The position numbers and the translations under genes are program-made. Shown in pieces: positions 1-7,522 of a stretch of 10,334 nucleotides of DNA. The DNA comes from CAYVDH01 sp964450355. GTDB taxonomy: Bacteria > Bacteroidota > Bacteroidia > NS11-12g > UBA955. Where the stretch lies: assembly GCA_964450355.1 (NCBI GenBank), contig CAYVDH010000129.1:1-10334 (forward strand). Direction: 5' to 3'. The first letter of the stretch is position 1. Each line of letters begins with the position of its first letter. A model generated the notes under the pieces. It worked only from the letters and a program-made list of their open reading frames with translations, did no database searches and was not told where the DNA came from.

Positions 1-798
1 GTTATTCCCATATTTTTGGTAGTGAAAATTAAAAAAATCTATTGGGTTAGTATAACCATTTTTTTCTGATTCAATTTTTGCTGTTTCTGAAAATAAATCA
101 CAAATTGAAATATTATTATGGGATACATTGCCTGTTTTTTTTAGAATAATGAGGTATTCATAAAATGGATTTTTAATGTTTTCGTCATTTAATATAAAGC
201 TTTTGGCCAGTCCAAAATCTCCTCTATATTCAAATCCGAATCCTATTTCAATCTTAAACCCAAATTCATAAATATATTCATATAGTTTTTTTAAATCAGT
301 GAAATGATTAGGGAATGATTTTAATTTTGCATTTCTTTCAGCAACAAAGGCTTTTTCATCATTTTCGTTATAAAAAATATTTTTGCCTGTAACTAGAAAT
401 AAACCATCTTGTTTTAATATTCTATTGGTTTCTCTTAGCACTTCTTCTTGCTCAGTGCAATCAAATGTGGCCCAACAAAATGCTGCATCAAAAGTATTGT
501 CGTTAAATGGTGTTTTTTCCAATGCACTTACTTCAAGTTGTTTGTAAGGAAAAGATTTTGCTTTTTCAATGGCTGATGATTCAATATCAATTCCTACAAT
601 GTGATTGCTATAAGTGTTAAGTAAGTTGAAAAATCGACCATAACTACACCCCATATCTAGAATTAAATCATCTTTTGTTAGATTAAGAAATTTCAAGAAA
701 ATATCAGCTATTTCTGTGTCTGCGATTTTAGTTCCGTCAGAAATTTTACTCACTCTTTCTTGCCAATAGGTTGTATAGTTTTCATTAAATTTTTCCAT
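1..798 (-). CDS. Class I SAM-dependent methyltransferase with C-terminal extension (partial, runs off the left edge)
   Basis: Reading from the ATG at 798 there are 266 codons without a stop to base 1, so the gene continues outside the window. Residues 46-56 (ILDMGCSYGRF) are methyltransferase motif I, which binds S-adenosylmethionine. IVGIDIE at 67-73 is the following beta strand with its acidic ribose-binding residue. PFNDNTFDAAFCW at about 97-109 and the LRETNRILKQDGLFLVTG stretch at about 120-137 match the later strands of the fold. The domain seems to end near residue 223 (EYLIILKKTG). At least 43 further residues follow, which I do not recognise. The start overlaps the end of legF by 14 bp, suggesting translational coupling and a role in the same pathway, perhaps methylating legionaminic acid or a glycan carrying it. 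That substrate is inferred from position only. The fold is confident. Confidence 0.85.
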   Translation of the reverse strand, partial: MEKFNENYTTYWQERVSKISDGTKIADTEIADIFLKFLNLTKDDLILDMGCSYGRFFNLLNTYSNHIVGIDIESSAIEKAKSFPYKQLEVSALEKTPFNDNTFDAAFCWATFDCTEQEEVLRETNRILKQDGLFLVTGKNIFYNENDEKAFVAERNAKLKSFPNHFTDLKKLYEYIYEFGFKIEIGFGFEYRGDFGLAKSFILNDENIKNPFYEYLIILKKTGNVSHNNISICDLFSETAKIESEKNGYTNPIDFFNFHYQKYGNN

Positions 799-1480
799 GG
801 TGTAATTCAAAAATATATTCAGCTAATTTAAAATCAATTTCTGTGTCAATATCAATAGAATATTCATCAGGCATTTCATATTTTTTTATTTTTGAAAAGT
901 TTGAAAATTCTTTATATTCATTTAGAGATTTGGCATTTATGATATAAATACTGCCATTGTATTGAAAAACATTTGGGCAGTCTTGCCTTCTGATAAAATT
1001 ACTTTTTTTTGAAAGTTCTAAGTAACCATCATTGTTTTCTTCAAATAAATTAAAATAAGGATTTTGTTTGCTTTTTAATACACTCACTACCATGTCAGTA
1101 TCATTATCAAATAAATTCATCATTTCAATGAAATGCGTCAAATTTCTGAATGGAGTAGTTGGTTGAAGTAAAATTATTTTTTCAAAATAACAATTTTTCA
1201 AACTAAATTCATTAATAACGTGTCTAACGACATCAATTGTGCTAGATTCATCAGTTGACAAACTTTCTGGTCTTAAAAATGGAACTTCATATCCAAAATT
1301 TTCCGCAATTTCTTTTATTTTTAAATCATTGGTTGAAAGAAAAATAATATCATCATTTTGTTTACAATTGTTAGCAAAATCTAATGCATGAATAATGAGC
1401 GGTTTATTATTGATGATTTTAATGTTCTTTTCAGGTAATCCCTTTGACCCTCCTCTTGCTGGAATTAAAAATAAGTTCAT
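785..1480 (-). CDS. legF: CMP-N,N'-diacetyllegionaminic acid synthase (acylneuraminate cytidylyltransferase family)
   Basis: The enzyme joins a free nonulosonic acid to CTP, giving the CMP-sugar donor and pyrophosphate in the cytoplasm. The 231-residue length is typical of the NeuA/LegF/PseF family. Residues 6-20 (IPARGGSKGLPEKNI) form the CTP-binding signature. LQPTTPFR at 105-112 and IRRQDCPNVFQYNGSIYI at about 163-180 are further conserved blocks, and SIDIDTEIDF at 208-217 carries the C-terminal acidic residues expected to bind metal. The ATG start gives the usual N-terminus and lies 1 nt after the ptmE stop. Family motifs alone cannot separate neuraminic, pseudaminic and legionaminic acid synthases. 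The legionaminic call rests on legB, legC, legG, legI and ptmE alongside. The methyltransferase start overlaps its 3' end. Confidence 0.88.
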   Translation of the reverse strand: MNLFLIPARGGSKGLPEKNIKIINNKPLIIHALDFANNCKQNDDIIFLSTNDLKIKEIAENFGYEVPFLRPESLSTDESSTIDVVRHVINEFSLKNCYFEKIILLQPTTPFRNLTHFIEMMNLFDNDTDMVVSVLKSKQNPYFNLFEENNDGYLELSKKSNFIRRQDCPNVFQYNGSIYIINAKSLNEYKEFSNFSKIKKYEMPDEYSIDIDTEIDFKLAEYIFELHHGKI

Positions 1481-1481
1481 T

Positions 1482-2534
1482 TTAGAAATTTATCATGTTT
1501 ACCTCAGATTGCGCCTTGTTAAAATCTTCGTGTTTTCCTATATCCAACCAATAAGAAAGCAAAGGAAAAGAAACTATTTTTTTACCATTTGCAATGCATT
1601 GTTCTATGAAAGTAGTTGCATCTATTTTTTCGGAATTTGGAATGTTTTCTATTAATGTTTTTTTAATAAGATAAATACCCGCGTTTGAGTAATAGGTGTA
1701 AGTTGGTTTTTCTTTAACACTTTTAATTAGAAAGTTCTCTGTTTCCATTACGCCATAAGGTATTTCAACATTGTAGGGAATACATGCAACAGCTATATCT
1801 GCATTTTCATTGATAAAATGAAGGTAAAACGCTTCTAAATCTATATTGGTTAATAAATCACTATTCATTAATAGTACATCTTTGGTAATGCCTTTTTTTA
1901 TAAGTGATAAGGAGCCAATAGTACCGAGAATTTCAGGTTCTTTTACTGTTTTTATGTGACTTTGATTTGTTTCAGTAATATAAGTATCAATTTTTTCACT
2001 TAAATAATTAGTGGTAATAAAAATTTGCTGAATACCATATAATTTAATTAAATCTAAATTGTATTGAATAATGGGTTTGTTGCCAATTTTAAGCAATGGT
2101 TTAGGTGTATTTTCGGTTAATGGCATGAGACGCTCTCCTTTGCCACCTGCCATTATCACACATTGAATTGGAAGTAAGCTTCTTTGTTCTTTTAAATTTA
2201 ATAAGTCTATTGGGATTCCAAATTCATTAACTATTGGAATAAATTCTAATTGGTTATCTTTAATTTGGATTAAATCTTGAATTTTGTAATTGTCTTCATT
2301 TAAACTTTGAAAATGAGGATTCATTGCCAATTTTACAGGCCTTTCCATTGAGCCCTCTTTTGTCAGAAAACGTCTTATATCTCCATCTGTTAATAATCCT
2401 ACAAGTTTATTGCTGTCATTAATGATTAATAATAACAAAGTAGGACTCAAAGTTTCTAATCTTTGAAAAGCATCCTTAATGCTACAATTTTCGTTTAATA
2501 AGTGGTTTTGTAACAAAGTTTTTTTTTGTAACAA
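1482..2534 (-). CDS. ptmE: Glucosamine-1-phosphate guanylyltransferase with N-terminal CBS pair (PtmE-like)
   Basis: The domain order is a CBS pair (about residues 12-115, with LVGLLTDGDIRRFL at 44-57) and then a sugar-phosphate nucleotidyltransferase. The catalytic half shows MAGGKGERLMPLT at 128-140, the PKPLL lysine at 145, the metal-binding NSD at 224-226, and a WLDIGKHEDFNKA C-terminal block at 329-341. In Campylobacter, PtmE makes a GDP-linked glucosamine that commits the sugar to the legionaminic acid pathway. The same role is inferred here because the fused CBS architecture sits inside a leg cluster. The start is uncertain. The listed TTG at 2534 follows an in-frame stop closely, a second in-frame TTG at 2516 is just as plausible, and the next in-frame ATG (codon 71) would remove most of the CBS pair. 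This is the only cluster gene preceded by a real gap (50 bp). Confidence 0.86.
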   Translation of the reverse strand: MLQKKTLLQNHLLNENCSIKDAFQRLETLSPTLLLLIINDSNKLVGLLTDGDIRRFLTKEGSMERPVKLAMNPHFQSLNEDNYKIQDLIQIKDNQLEFIPIVNEFGIPIDLLNLKEQRSLLPIQCVIMAGGKGERLMPLTENTPKPLLKIGNKPIIQYNLDLIKLYGIQQIFITTNYLSEKIDTYITETNQSHIKTVKEPEILGTIGSLSLIKKGITKDVLLMNSDLLTNIDLEAFYLHFINENADIAVACIPYNVEIPYGVMETENFLIKSVKEKPTYTYYSNAGIYLIKKTLIENIPNSEKIDATTFIEQCIANGKKIVSFPLLSYWLDIGKHEDFNKAQSEVNMINF

Positions 2535-2536
2535 AG
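2506..2536 (-). repeat. 13-bp direct repeat (CTTTGTTACAAAA) flanking an A9 run at the ptmE start
   Basis: On the minus strand CTTTGTTACAAAA occurs at 2536-2524 and again at 2518-2506, with an 18-bp period (six codons). In the ptmE frame both copies read LLQ followed by K or N. The copies are joined by nine consecutive A (2527-2519). Each copy also contains a short inverted repeat, TTTGT-T-ACAAA. The duplication creates two equivalent TTG codons (2534 and 2516), making the true start ambiguous. The repeat is read directly from the sequence, and no function is established. Confidence 0.8.
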
Positions 2537-2563
2537 GTAATAAGTTGCATTATAATTGACAAA
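2532..2563 (-). promoter_or_regulatory. Candidate internal Bacteroidota promoter before ptmE
   Basis: The minus strand has TTTG at 2563-2560, then 20 nt, then TACCTTTG at 2539-2532. This matches the Bacteroidota primary sigma factor consensus (TTTG near -33, TAnnTTTG near -7) at all specified bases, with a spacing close to usual. Transcription would begin about 5-7 nt downstream, near 2526. That would exclude the TTG at 2534 as a start on this transcript and favour the TTG at 2516. It lies in the only intergenic gap inside the cluster. The motif is short and the DNA AT-rich, so a chance match is possible. Confidence 0.4.
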
Positions 2564-2584
2564 TGTTCTTAATTTAATTGTTTT

Positions 2585-3706
2585 TTAATTGATCTTTAAA
2601 CAGTTTAAAATAGTTAAAGCTACATCCTTATTGTTTTTGTAAATATTGTAACCACTGTATTTACCTATACTTATTGAAGTAATAATTTTGTCCATAATAC
2701 TAAATTTATCAAATTCACAATTAATAATGTTTTCTCCCATCGCTCTGCCTTTTTGTCTTAGGCCTATATTTAATACATATTTTTGAAAGCTAGCAGCCTC
2801 AATGATTCCGCTAGAAGAGTTTCCAATTATAAGAGAGGCATATTTCATGCAAGCAAAATAATTGCGTTTTCCAAAATGTTCTATAACAGAGATGTATTTA
2901 TTAGTTAAATTCTTGTCCTTAAATTTTAAGATGGCATCTCTTATTATGAAAGCATTTGTATCTGAATTTGGTAAATTGATGGCATAATTATATTCAGGCA
3001 ATAATTCAATTGCATCAAGAAGTTCATTGATATAGAACCCGTTTTTGTGAGGTTCAATTGTTTCAGGATGCATTACTACCAATATAAGTGGTTTTGAAAA
3101 ATCTAACTTAAATTGATTTTCTAATTCAATCTGACTAGGTAAATCTATATTTTCTATTCCATCCAAACTTAAAGCACCTACATTATAAACTGGAATGCTA
3201 TTTTCTGTTAATTGATTTACTTTTTCTGTGTAAATATCAGTAGAGGTAAAGCATATTGAAGACGCTAATGTTATGCAATGCCTATAGACATTATCTATTG
3301 CACCTAAGGTAGTTTCACCTGCATGAATGTGAGCTATCTTAATGCCAAAAGGGATGGAAGACATGACCGCTGCGGCCATTTCATACCTATCACCCAAAGC
3401 AAATACTAAATCAAATTCTTTTGCATGTACGCCCCAAAACGAAGAAAATAATTTAGCATATTCCGCATAGTTTTCTGAAATACCTTGTTGATTATTTGAG
3501 TTTTGAGCTGCATATAGTTTATAGTCAATAATGAAACCTTCTTTTTCAATTTCAGAAATTGTATATCCATGCTCTAAAGATAAATGAGTACCAAAAGCAA
3601 TGATTTTAAAACTAAAAAAGGAGTCCTTCTGCAGTGCAAATAACAATGGTAAATAAATCCCAAAATCTGCTCTAGAACTGGTTAATATGGCTATACGTTT
3701 ATTCAA
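2585..3706 (-). CDS. legG: Hydrolysing NDP-sugar 2-epimerase of the NeuC/LegG family
   Basis: LegG removes the nucleotide from GDP-2,4-diacetamido-2,4,6-trideoxyglucose and inverts C2, releasing the free 6-deoxy-mannosamine derivative used by LegI. The 373-residue length fits the family. Visible motifs are the N-terminal IAILTSSRADFGIYLPL (5-21), GDRYE (105-109), HIHAGE (126-131) followed by GAIDNVYRH, and in the C-terminal lobe GNSSSGIIEA (295-304) and NIGLRQKGR (313-321). The start appears to be TTG, because no ATG or GTG is in frame near the expected N-terminus. GGGAGG lies 3 nt upstream, inside the end of legI, and the gene overlaps the legI stop by 8 bp. NeuC from a sialic acid pathway would look similar. 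The neighbours favour legionaminic acid. Confidence 0.88.
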   Translation of the reverse strand: MNKRIAILTSSRADFGIYLPLLFALQKDSFFSFKIIAFGTHLSLEHGYTISEIEKEGFIIDYKLYAAQNSNNQQGISENYAEYAKLFSSFWGVHAKEFDLVFALGDRYEMAAAVMSSIPFGIKIAHIHAGETTLGAIDNVYRHCITLASSICFTSTDIYTEKVNQLTENSIPVYNVGALSLDGIENIDLPSQIELENQFKLDFSKPLILVVMHPETIEPHKNGFYINELLDAIELLPEYNYAINLPNSDTNAFIIRDAILKFKDKNLTNKYISVIEHFGKRNYFACMKYASLIIGNSSSGIIEAASFQKYVLNIGLRQKGRAMGENIINCEFDKFSIMDKIITSISIGKYSGYNIYKNNKDVALTILNCLKIN

Positions 3707-4730
3707 AATCCTCCCATTTTAAAATTTCACCTTTGAGGATGTTTCGAGTAGCTTTTTTACCAGTAATAGTTTTATATTGCATGGGTGAAATGCCAGTGCC
3801 TGGGCGCAAATAATTTAAACTTTCCTTAGTGATTGTTGCACCCATAGCTATATCAATTGCTGCATGTATGCTTTTTCTAGCTACAGATTTATTTGGAATT
3901 TCACTTTCAGTAGGAACTTTACTGTTGCTGCCTAACATTTTTTCTATTAAACGAATGGATTTCACCATCTGATTTAATTCATTGGGCTCAAGGGAAGCGG
4001 CATGGTCAGGGCCACTAAGATTTTTATTTAAAGTAAAATGTTTTTCAATCACCTTGGCTCCCAATGATACCGCAGCCAATGAGGCTTCTATGCCCAAAGT
4101 ATGGTCGCTATAACCAATGCAAACTCCATATTCTTTTTGTATGGTTAACATGGCATTTAAATTCACGTCTTCTGGTAAAGTAGGATATTGAGTATTACAA
4201 TGTAAAATAGCAATATCCTTTTGATTGTATCCTAATTTGATAAATACTTCAATTGCCTCTTTGATTTCTTGCATATCGGCCATTCCAGTAGACATTATGA
4301 TTGGTTTTTGGGTGGCAGCAATAAGTTCAAGGTAAGGTAAATTTGTTATTTCGCCTGATGGTATTTTGAAAAAATCTATGCCTAAATCATTCAAAAAAGT
4401 AACATAATATTCATCAAACGCAGTACTTAGAAAGTGAATGCCCTTTAATTCTGAGTATTTTTTTAATTCAAGATGATTTTCTTCGGTCAATTCTAATTTT
4501 TTAAGCATTTCAAATTGACTTAATTCAGAGTTTTTTGTATTGGTTTTTTGGTATTCTGCTAATTCTGCTTTTGGACTGACTAAAGATTCTGCCTTAAAAG
4601 ACTGAAATTTTACATAATCCGCACCTGCATCGGCAGCAGCATCTATAAGTTGTTTAGCCATTGTTATATCACCATTGTGATTAACACCGGCTTCTGCTAT
4701 TATAAGTGTATGTTTTAATTGATCAAACAT
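3699..4730 (-). CDS. legI: N,N'-diacetyllegionaminic acid synthase (NeuB/LegI family)
   Basis: The enzyme condenses 2,4-diacetamido-2,4,6-trideoxymannose with phosphoenolpyruvate to form the nine-carbon nonulosonic acid. From the ATG at 4730 the protein has 343 residues, typical of the family. The NeuB TIM barrel covers about residues 8-265, with IIAEAGVNHNGD (10-21), KIPSGE (122-127), and the likely metal-binding histidines in GYSDHTLG (H210) and IEKHFTLN (H231). The C-terminal SAF (antifreeze-like) domain covers about 285-343 and holds the RPGTGISP block (309-316), whose arginine reaches the partner subunit in NeuB dimers. An in-frame GTG at 4772 would add 14 residues. I prefer 4730 because family members begin just before the IIAEAG strand and because ATGTTTGA then forms an 8-bp overlap with the legH stop. 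Confidence 0.9.
   Translation of the reverse strand: MFDQLKHTLIIAEAGVNHNGDITMAKQLIDAAADAGADYVKFQSFKAESLVSPKAELAEYQKTNTKNSELSQFEMLKKLELTEENHLELKKYSELKGIHFLSTAFDEYYVTFLNDLGIDFFKIPSGEITNLPYLELIAATQKPIIMSTGMADMQEIKEAIEVFIKLGYNQKDIAILHCNTQYPTLPEDVNLNAMLTIQKEYGVCIGYSDHTLGIEASLAAVSLGAKVIEKHFTLNKNLSGPDHAASLEPNELNQMVKSIRLIEKMLGSNSKVPTESEIPNKSVARKSIHAAIDIAMGATITKESLNYLRPGTGISPMQYKTITGKKATRNILKGEILKWEDFE
3710..3715 (-). promoter_or_regulatory. Possible Shine-Dalgarno sequence for the legG TTG start
   Basis: GGGAGG on the minus strand ends 3 nt before the TTG at 3706. It lies inside the legI codons for Trp-Glu-Asp near its C-terminus. It is one of few purine-rich ribosome-binding-like sites in the window and supports the non-ATG start, but the spacer is shorter than usual and the bases are also constrained by the legI protein. 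Confidence 0.3.
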
Positions 4731-5358
4731 TTTTCTTTTTTGCTGGATTGCCATAGTATGTTCCTTGTTCACTTATACTTTTAATTACCACTGATCCAGC
4801 ACCAATAATAGTGTTGTCAGCAATTGTAATATTGTTTCCAATGATGCTACCTGAGCCAATAAAACAATTGTTTCCTATCTTGCATTGTCCATTAATTGTA
4901 GCATTGGTGGCGATGTGTACATGATTTCCTATGATGGATTCGTGTTCAATTAATGCACCCGTATTTATGATGCAATTTTTGCCAATTTTAGCTTCAGCAT
5001 TTACAATTGCACATTGCATGATGATTGACCCTTCTTCAATCTTACTTGTCTCAGAAACAATGGCTGTTGGAGAAATAACAGTTGCTAGTTTTAAGTTTTT
5101 TTGTTTAAAATTTTCAAATAATTTTATTCTTAAATCAGGTTTACCAATATTACCTAAAGTTATTAAATATTGGTATTGTTGGTTTACTAATTCATAAAGC
5201 ATATCATCATTGCCAATGATTGGAACATTCATGATTTTAGAGTGAATGTTTTGATGGTCTAAAATACCGATTATATCAATATTCTTATCAAAACTAATTG
5301 CTTCAATTACAGATTTACAATGCCCGCCTCCACCTATAAGTATTAGTTTAACTTTCAT
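4723..5358 (-). CDS. legH: Sugar N-acyltransferase of the NeuD/PglD/LegH family (left-handed beta helix)
   Basis: The predicted role is acetylation of the C4 amine made by LegC, using acetyl-CoA. The 211-residue protein has an N-terminal nucleotide-sugar-binding fold starting KLILIGGGGHCKSVIEA (4-20). From about residue 96 it has hexapeptide repeats of the left-handed beta helix type. INTGALIEHESIIG (131-144) aligns with the PglD active site, with H139 the likely catalytic base next to E140. The C-terminal YYGNPAKK is typical of the family. The ATG at 5358 overlaps the legC stop as ATGA. The gene could instead be called neuD; position between legC and legI makes the C4 N-acyltransferase the best reading. 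The acyl donor cannot be told from the sequence. Confidence 0.85.
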   Translation of the reverse strand: MKVKLILIGGGGHCKSVIEAISFDKNIDIIGILDHQNIHSKIMNVPIIGNDDMLYELVNQQYQYLITLGNIGKPDLRIKLFENFKQKNLKLATVISPTAIVSETSKIEEGSIIMQCAIVNAEAKIGKNCIINTGALIEHESIIGNHVHIATNATINGQCKIGNNCFIGSGSIIGNNITIADNTIIGAGSVVIKSISEQGTYYGNPAKKKNV

Positions 5359-6500
5359 AATACACCACTAGGAATGTTTACCAATCTATTTTCTAAATCT
5401 ATAGCATTTTCAATATTCTCACAAATACTGTTTTTAAACATTGGAAGTTTATTCATCAATGTCCAGGCTGGTCGGGTCATTACACCATTTTCATTGCTGT
5501 ATTTAAGAAATTCATCACGATCTTCTCTATTATCTAAAAGAACACAATTTAGCCAATAATTACTTTTTGTATTGGTTATGGCTTGAGGGAAATTAATTCC
5601 AATTTGTAAAAAGGCTTGATGATAATTATGAGCTGTTTCTTCCTTGTTTTTTAAGAAAGCATCTAGTTGTTCTATTTGTGCACAAAGCAAGGCTGCATTG
5701 ATGTTAGGTAATCTATAATTGTATCCAATTTCATCGTGAAAAAATTCCCATTGATGAGGCACTTTAGCTGTTGTAGTTATATGTTTAGCTCGTTTTGCAA
5801 GATTTTCATCGTTAGTAATTATGGCACCTCCACCTCCACAAGTTATGGTTTTATTTCCATTGAAACTAAGGGTACCTAATTGGCCAATTAACCCTGAATG
5901 AATATTGTTGTAATAGCTTCCAATAGATTCAGCAGCATCTTCAATCAGAAAAATATGATGTTTTTTGCAAATTTTGGCAATTTCTTCTATTCTACACATC
6001 AATCCAAATGAATGCATAGGAACACATGCTCTTATTGTTTTACCACTTGCTTTGTGAATGCAATTGCCTTTAGAATCTAAAATAGTTTCATCGTTTAAAA
6101 AATTAGAGAGTTTTTCGGGCGAAAGCCCAAGTGTATCTTTGTCAATGTCAATAAATACAGGTTCTGCATGGCAATAAGCAATTGCATTGGCAGTGGCAAC
6201 AAATGTAAAAGGTTGCATAATCACCAAGTCATTCGATTGAACATTCGCTAAAATTAAGGCAGCATGAAGAGCAGCTGTTCCATTACCCGTAGCTACAGCA
6301 TATTTAGCACCTGTATAATCTGCAAGCATTTTTTCGGCAAGGTTAACATATTCCCCAACAGAACTTACAAATGTACTATCTATCGCGTTGTTGGCATAAA
6401 CCTTTTCATTGCCTCTAAAAACAGGGGCATGCAATGGTATGTATTCGTTACCATAACGATTGCGAATGATTGATACGATATGTTGAAATTTTACATTCAT
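5355..6500 (-). CDS. legC: PLP-dependent sugar aminotransferase, LegC type (DegT/DnrJ/EryC1/StrS family)
   Basis: The enzyme would transfer an amino group, usually from glutamate, to the 4-keto carbon of the LegB product. The 381-residue length and the N-terminal LHAPVFRGNEKVYANNAIDS (23-42) resemble LegC proteins. ATGNGTAALHAAL (70-82) binds cofactor phosphate. EDAAESIGS (187-195) contains the aspartate that pairs with the pyridine nitrogen. SFNGNKTITCGGGGA (212-226) contains K217, expected to form the Schiff base with PLP. GYNYRLPNINAAL (259-271) is a further conserved block. The ATG start shares TAATG with the legB stop, and its own TGA overlaps the legH start, so translation is probably coupled. 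The family is certain. The substrate is inferred from the neighbours and from resemblance to LegC. Confidence 0.9.
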   Translation of the reverse strand: MNVKFQHIVSIIRNRYGNEYIPLHAPVFRGNEKVYANNAIDSTFVSSVGEYVNLAEKMLADYTGAKYAVATGNGTAALHAALILANVQSNDLVIMQPFTFVATANAIAYCHAEPVFIDIDKDTLGLSPEKLSNFLNDETILDSKGNCIHKASGKTIRACVPMHSFGLMCRIEEIAKICKKHHIFLIEDAAESIGSYYNNIHSGLIGQLGTLSFNGNKTITCGGGGAIITNDENLAKRAKHITTTAKVPHQWEFFHDEIGYNYRLPNINAALLCAQIEQLDAFLKNKEETAHNYHQAFLQIGINFPQAITNTKSNYWLNCVLLDNREDRDEFLKYSNENGVMTRPAWTLMNKLPMFKNSICENIENAIDLENRLVNIPSGVL

Positions 6501-7495
6501 TAAATGTTGTAAATTTCAGATTTGTAAAGTTTTAAATTTACAGGGTTGCTGAACCATTCTATGGTTTCAATTAGACCTTTTTCGATTGAATATTCGGGTA
6601 TCCAATGGGTGTTAGTTCTAAGTTTAGTTGAATCGCCAAATAATCTAAATACTTCTGATTTTTCAGGTCTTAATCGCACATCATCTTTAATGATTTCAGC
6701 ATTTTTGCCTGTTAATTTCATAATAAGCTCTGCTAAATTTTGAATAGTAATTTCAGATTGAGTGCTAATATTAACATCTTCACCATTTAAAGTATTTGAT
6801 TTTGCAATTTCTATAAAAGCCTTTGCTGTATCTTTTACGAATAATAAATCTCTAGTAGGGGTGGTGTCTCCCAATTTTAAACTTTCTACATTGTTTAGTA
6901 ATTGGGTTATAATAGTTGGGATAACGGCTCTAGCACTTTGACGCGGTCCGTAAGTATTAAATGGTCTTACAATGGTAATTGGTAAATTAAAGCTTCTGTA
7001 AAAAGATTCTACAAGGCAATCGGCTCCAATTTTACTAGCAGAATAGGGGGATTGAGGTTGTCTAGGATGCAATTCAGTAATGGGTACAAATTGTGCAGTT
7101 CCATATACTTCGCTTGTACTAGTTATTAAAGTTCTTTCAGTTCCAAAATCTCTTGCAGCTTGCAATACATTCAATGTCCCTTTGATATTAGTATCAATAT
7201 AAGCATCTGGTGAGTGGTAGCTAAATGGTATGGCAATTAAAGCAGCAAGATGAAAAACTATATCAATGTCTTTCATGGCCATGCGAACACCGTTAGAATC
7301 TCTAATATCGCCACTAAATATTTCTATTTGACTTAGTTTTTCCTTAGGCAATGTATCTAGCCAACCCCAATTATTAAATGAATTATAATATACAAATGCT
7401 CTAATTTTGCAGCCTTCATCGATTAAAGCTTCCACCAAATGACTCCCTATAAATCCATCGGCTCCTGTTACTAATACTTTTTTGTTTTTAAGCAT
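6500..7495 (-). CDS. legB: NAD-dependent GDP-sugar 4,6-dehydratase (LegB, extended SDR)
   Basis: This is the first gene of the cluster. LegB converts GDP-GlcNAc to the 4-keto-6-deoxy sugar. From the ATG at 7495 the protein has 331 residues. VLVTGADGFIGSH (7-19) is the NAD-binding glycine motif. YYNSFNNWGWLD (36-47) is a segment I associate with LegB proteins. The active site shows TSTSEVYG (125-132), a T-S-E version of the dehydratase T-D-E triad, and YSASK (151-155) with the catalytic Tyr and Lys. RPFNTYGPRQ follows. This active site argues against the inverting PseB-type dehydratases. An in-frame TTG at 7525 would add ten residues, but it lies inside a promoter-like box, and SDR proteins normally start just before the first strand, so ATG 7495 is preferred. 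Confidence 0.9.
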   Translation of the reverse strand: MLKNKKVLVTGADGFIGSHLVEALIDEGCKIRAFVYYNSFNNWGWLDTLPKEKLSQIEIFSGDIRDSNGVRMAMKDIDIVFHLAALIAIPFSYHSPDAYIDTNIKGTLNVLQAARDFGTERTLITSTSEVYGTAQFVPITELHPRQPQSPYSASKIGADCLVESFYRSFNLPITIVRPFNTYGPRQSARAVIPTIITQLLNNVESLKLGDTTPTRDLLFVKDTAKAFIEIAKSNTLNGEDVNISTQSEITIQNLAELIMKLTGKNAEIIKDDVRLRPEKSEVFRLFGDSTKLRTNTHWIPEYSIEKGLIETIEWFSNPVNLKLYKSEIYNI

Positions 7496-7522
7496 CTTTT
7501 CAAAGCTTTTATAGCTTATTGG

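Noticed and set aside
4731..4772. GTG at 4772 as the legI start
   Set aside because: It would add 14 residues before the conserved first strand and deepen the overlap with legH to 50 bp. The ATG at 4730 gives the family length and a short overlap.
4931..6473. Short open frames of 60-90 codons on the plus strand opposite legH, legC and legB (also opposite ptmE/legF and the surface protein)
   Set aside because: They lie wholly opposite strongly supported genes, show no domain or signal, and follow from low stop density on the reverse of AT-rich coding DNA.
785..7495. Cluster as a pseudaminic or N-acetylneuraminic acid pathway
   Set aside because: A sialic acid pathway would not need LegB, LegC or a PtmE-type guanylyltransferase. 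A pseudaminic pathway would have PseB with its different active site and PseG instead of a NeuC-like epimerase. The legG and legB motifs fit legionaminic acid better.
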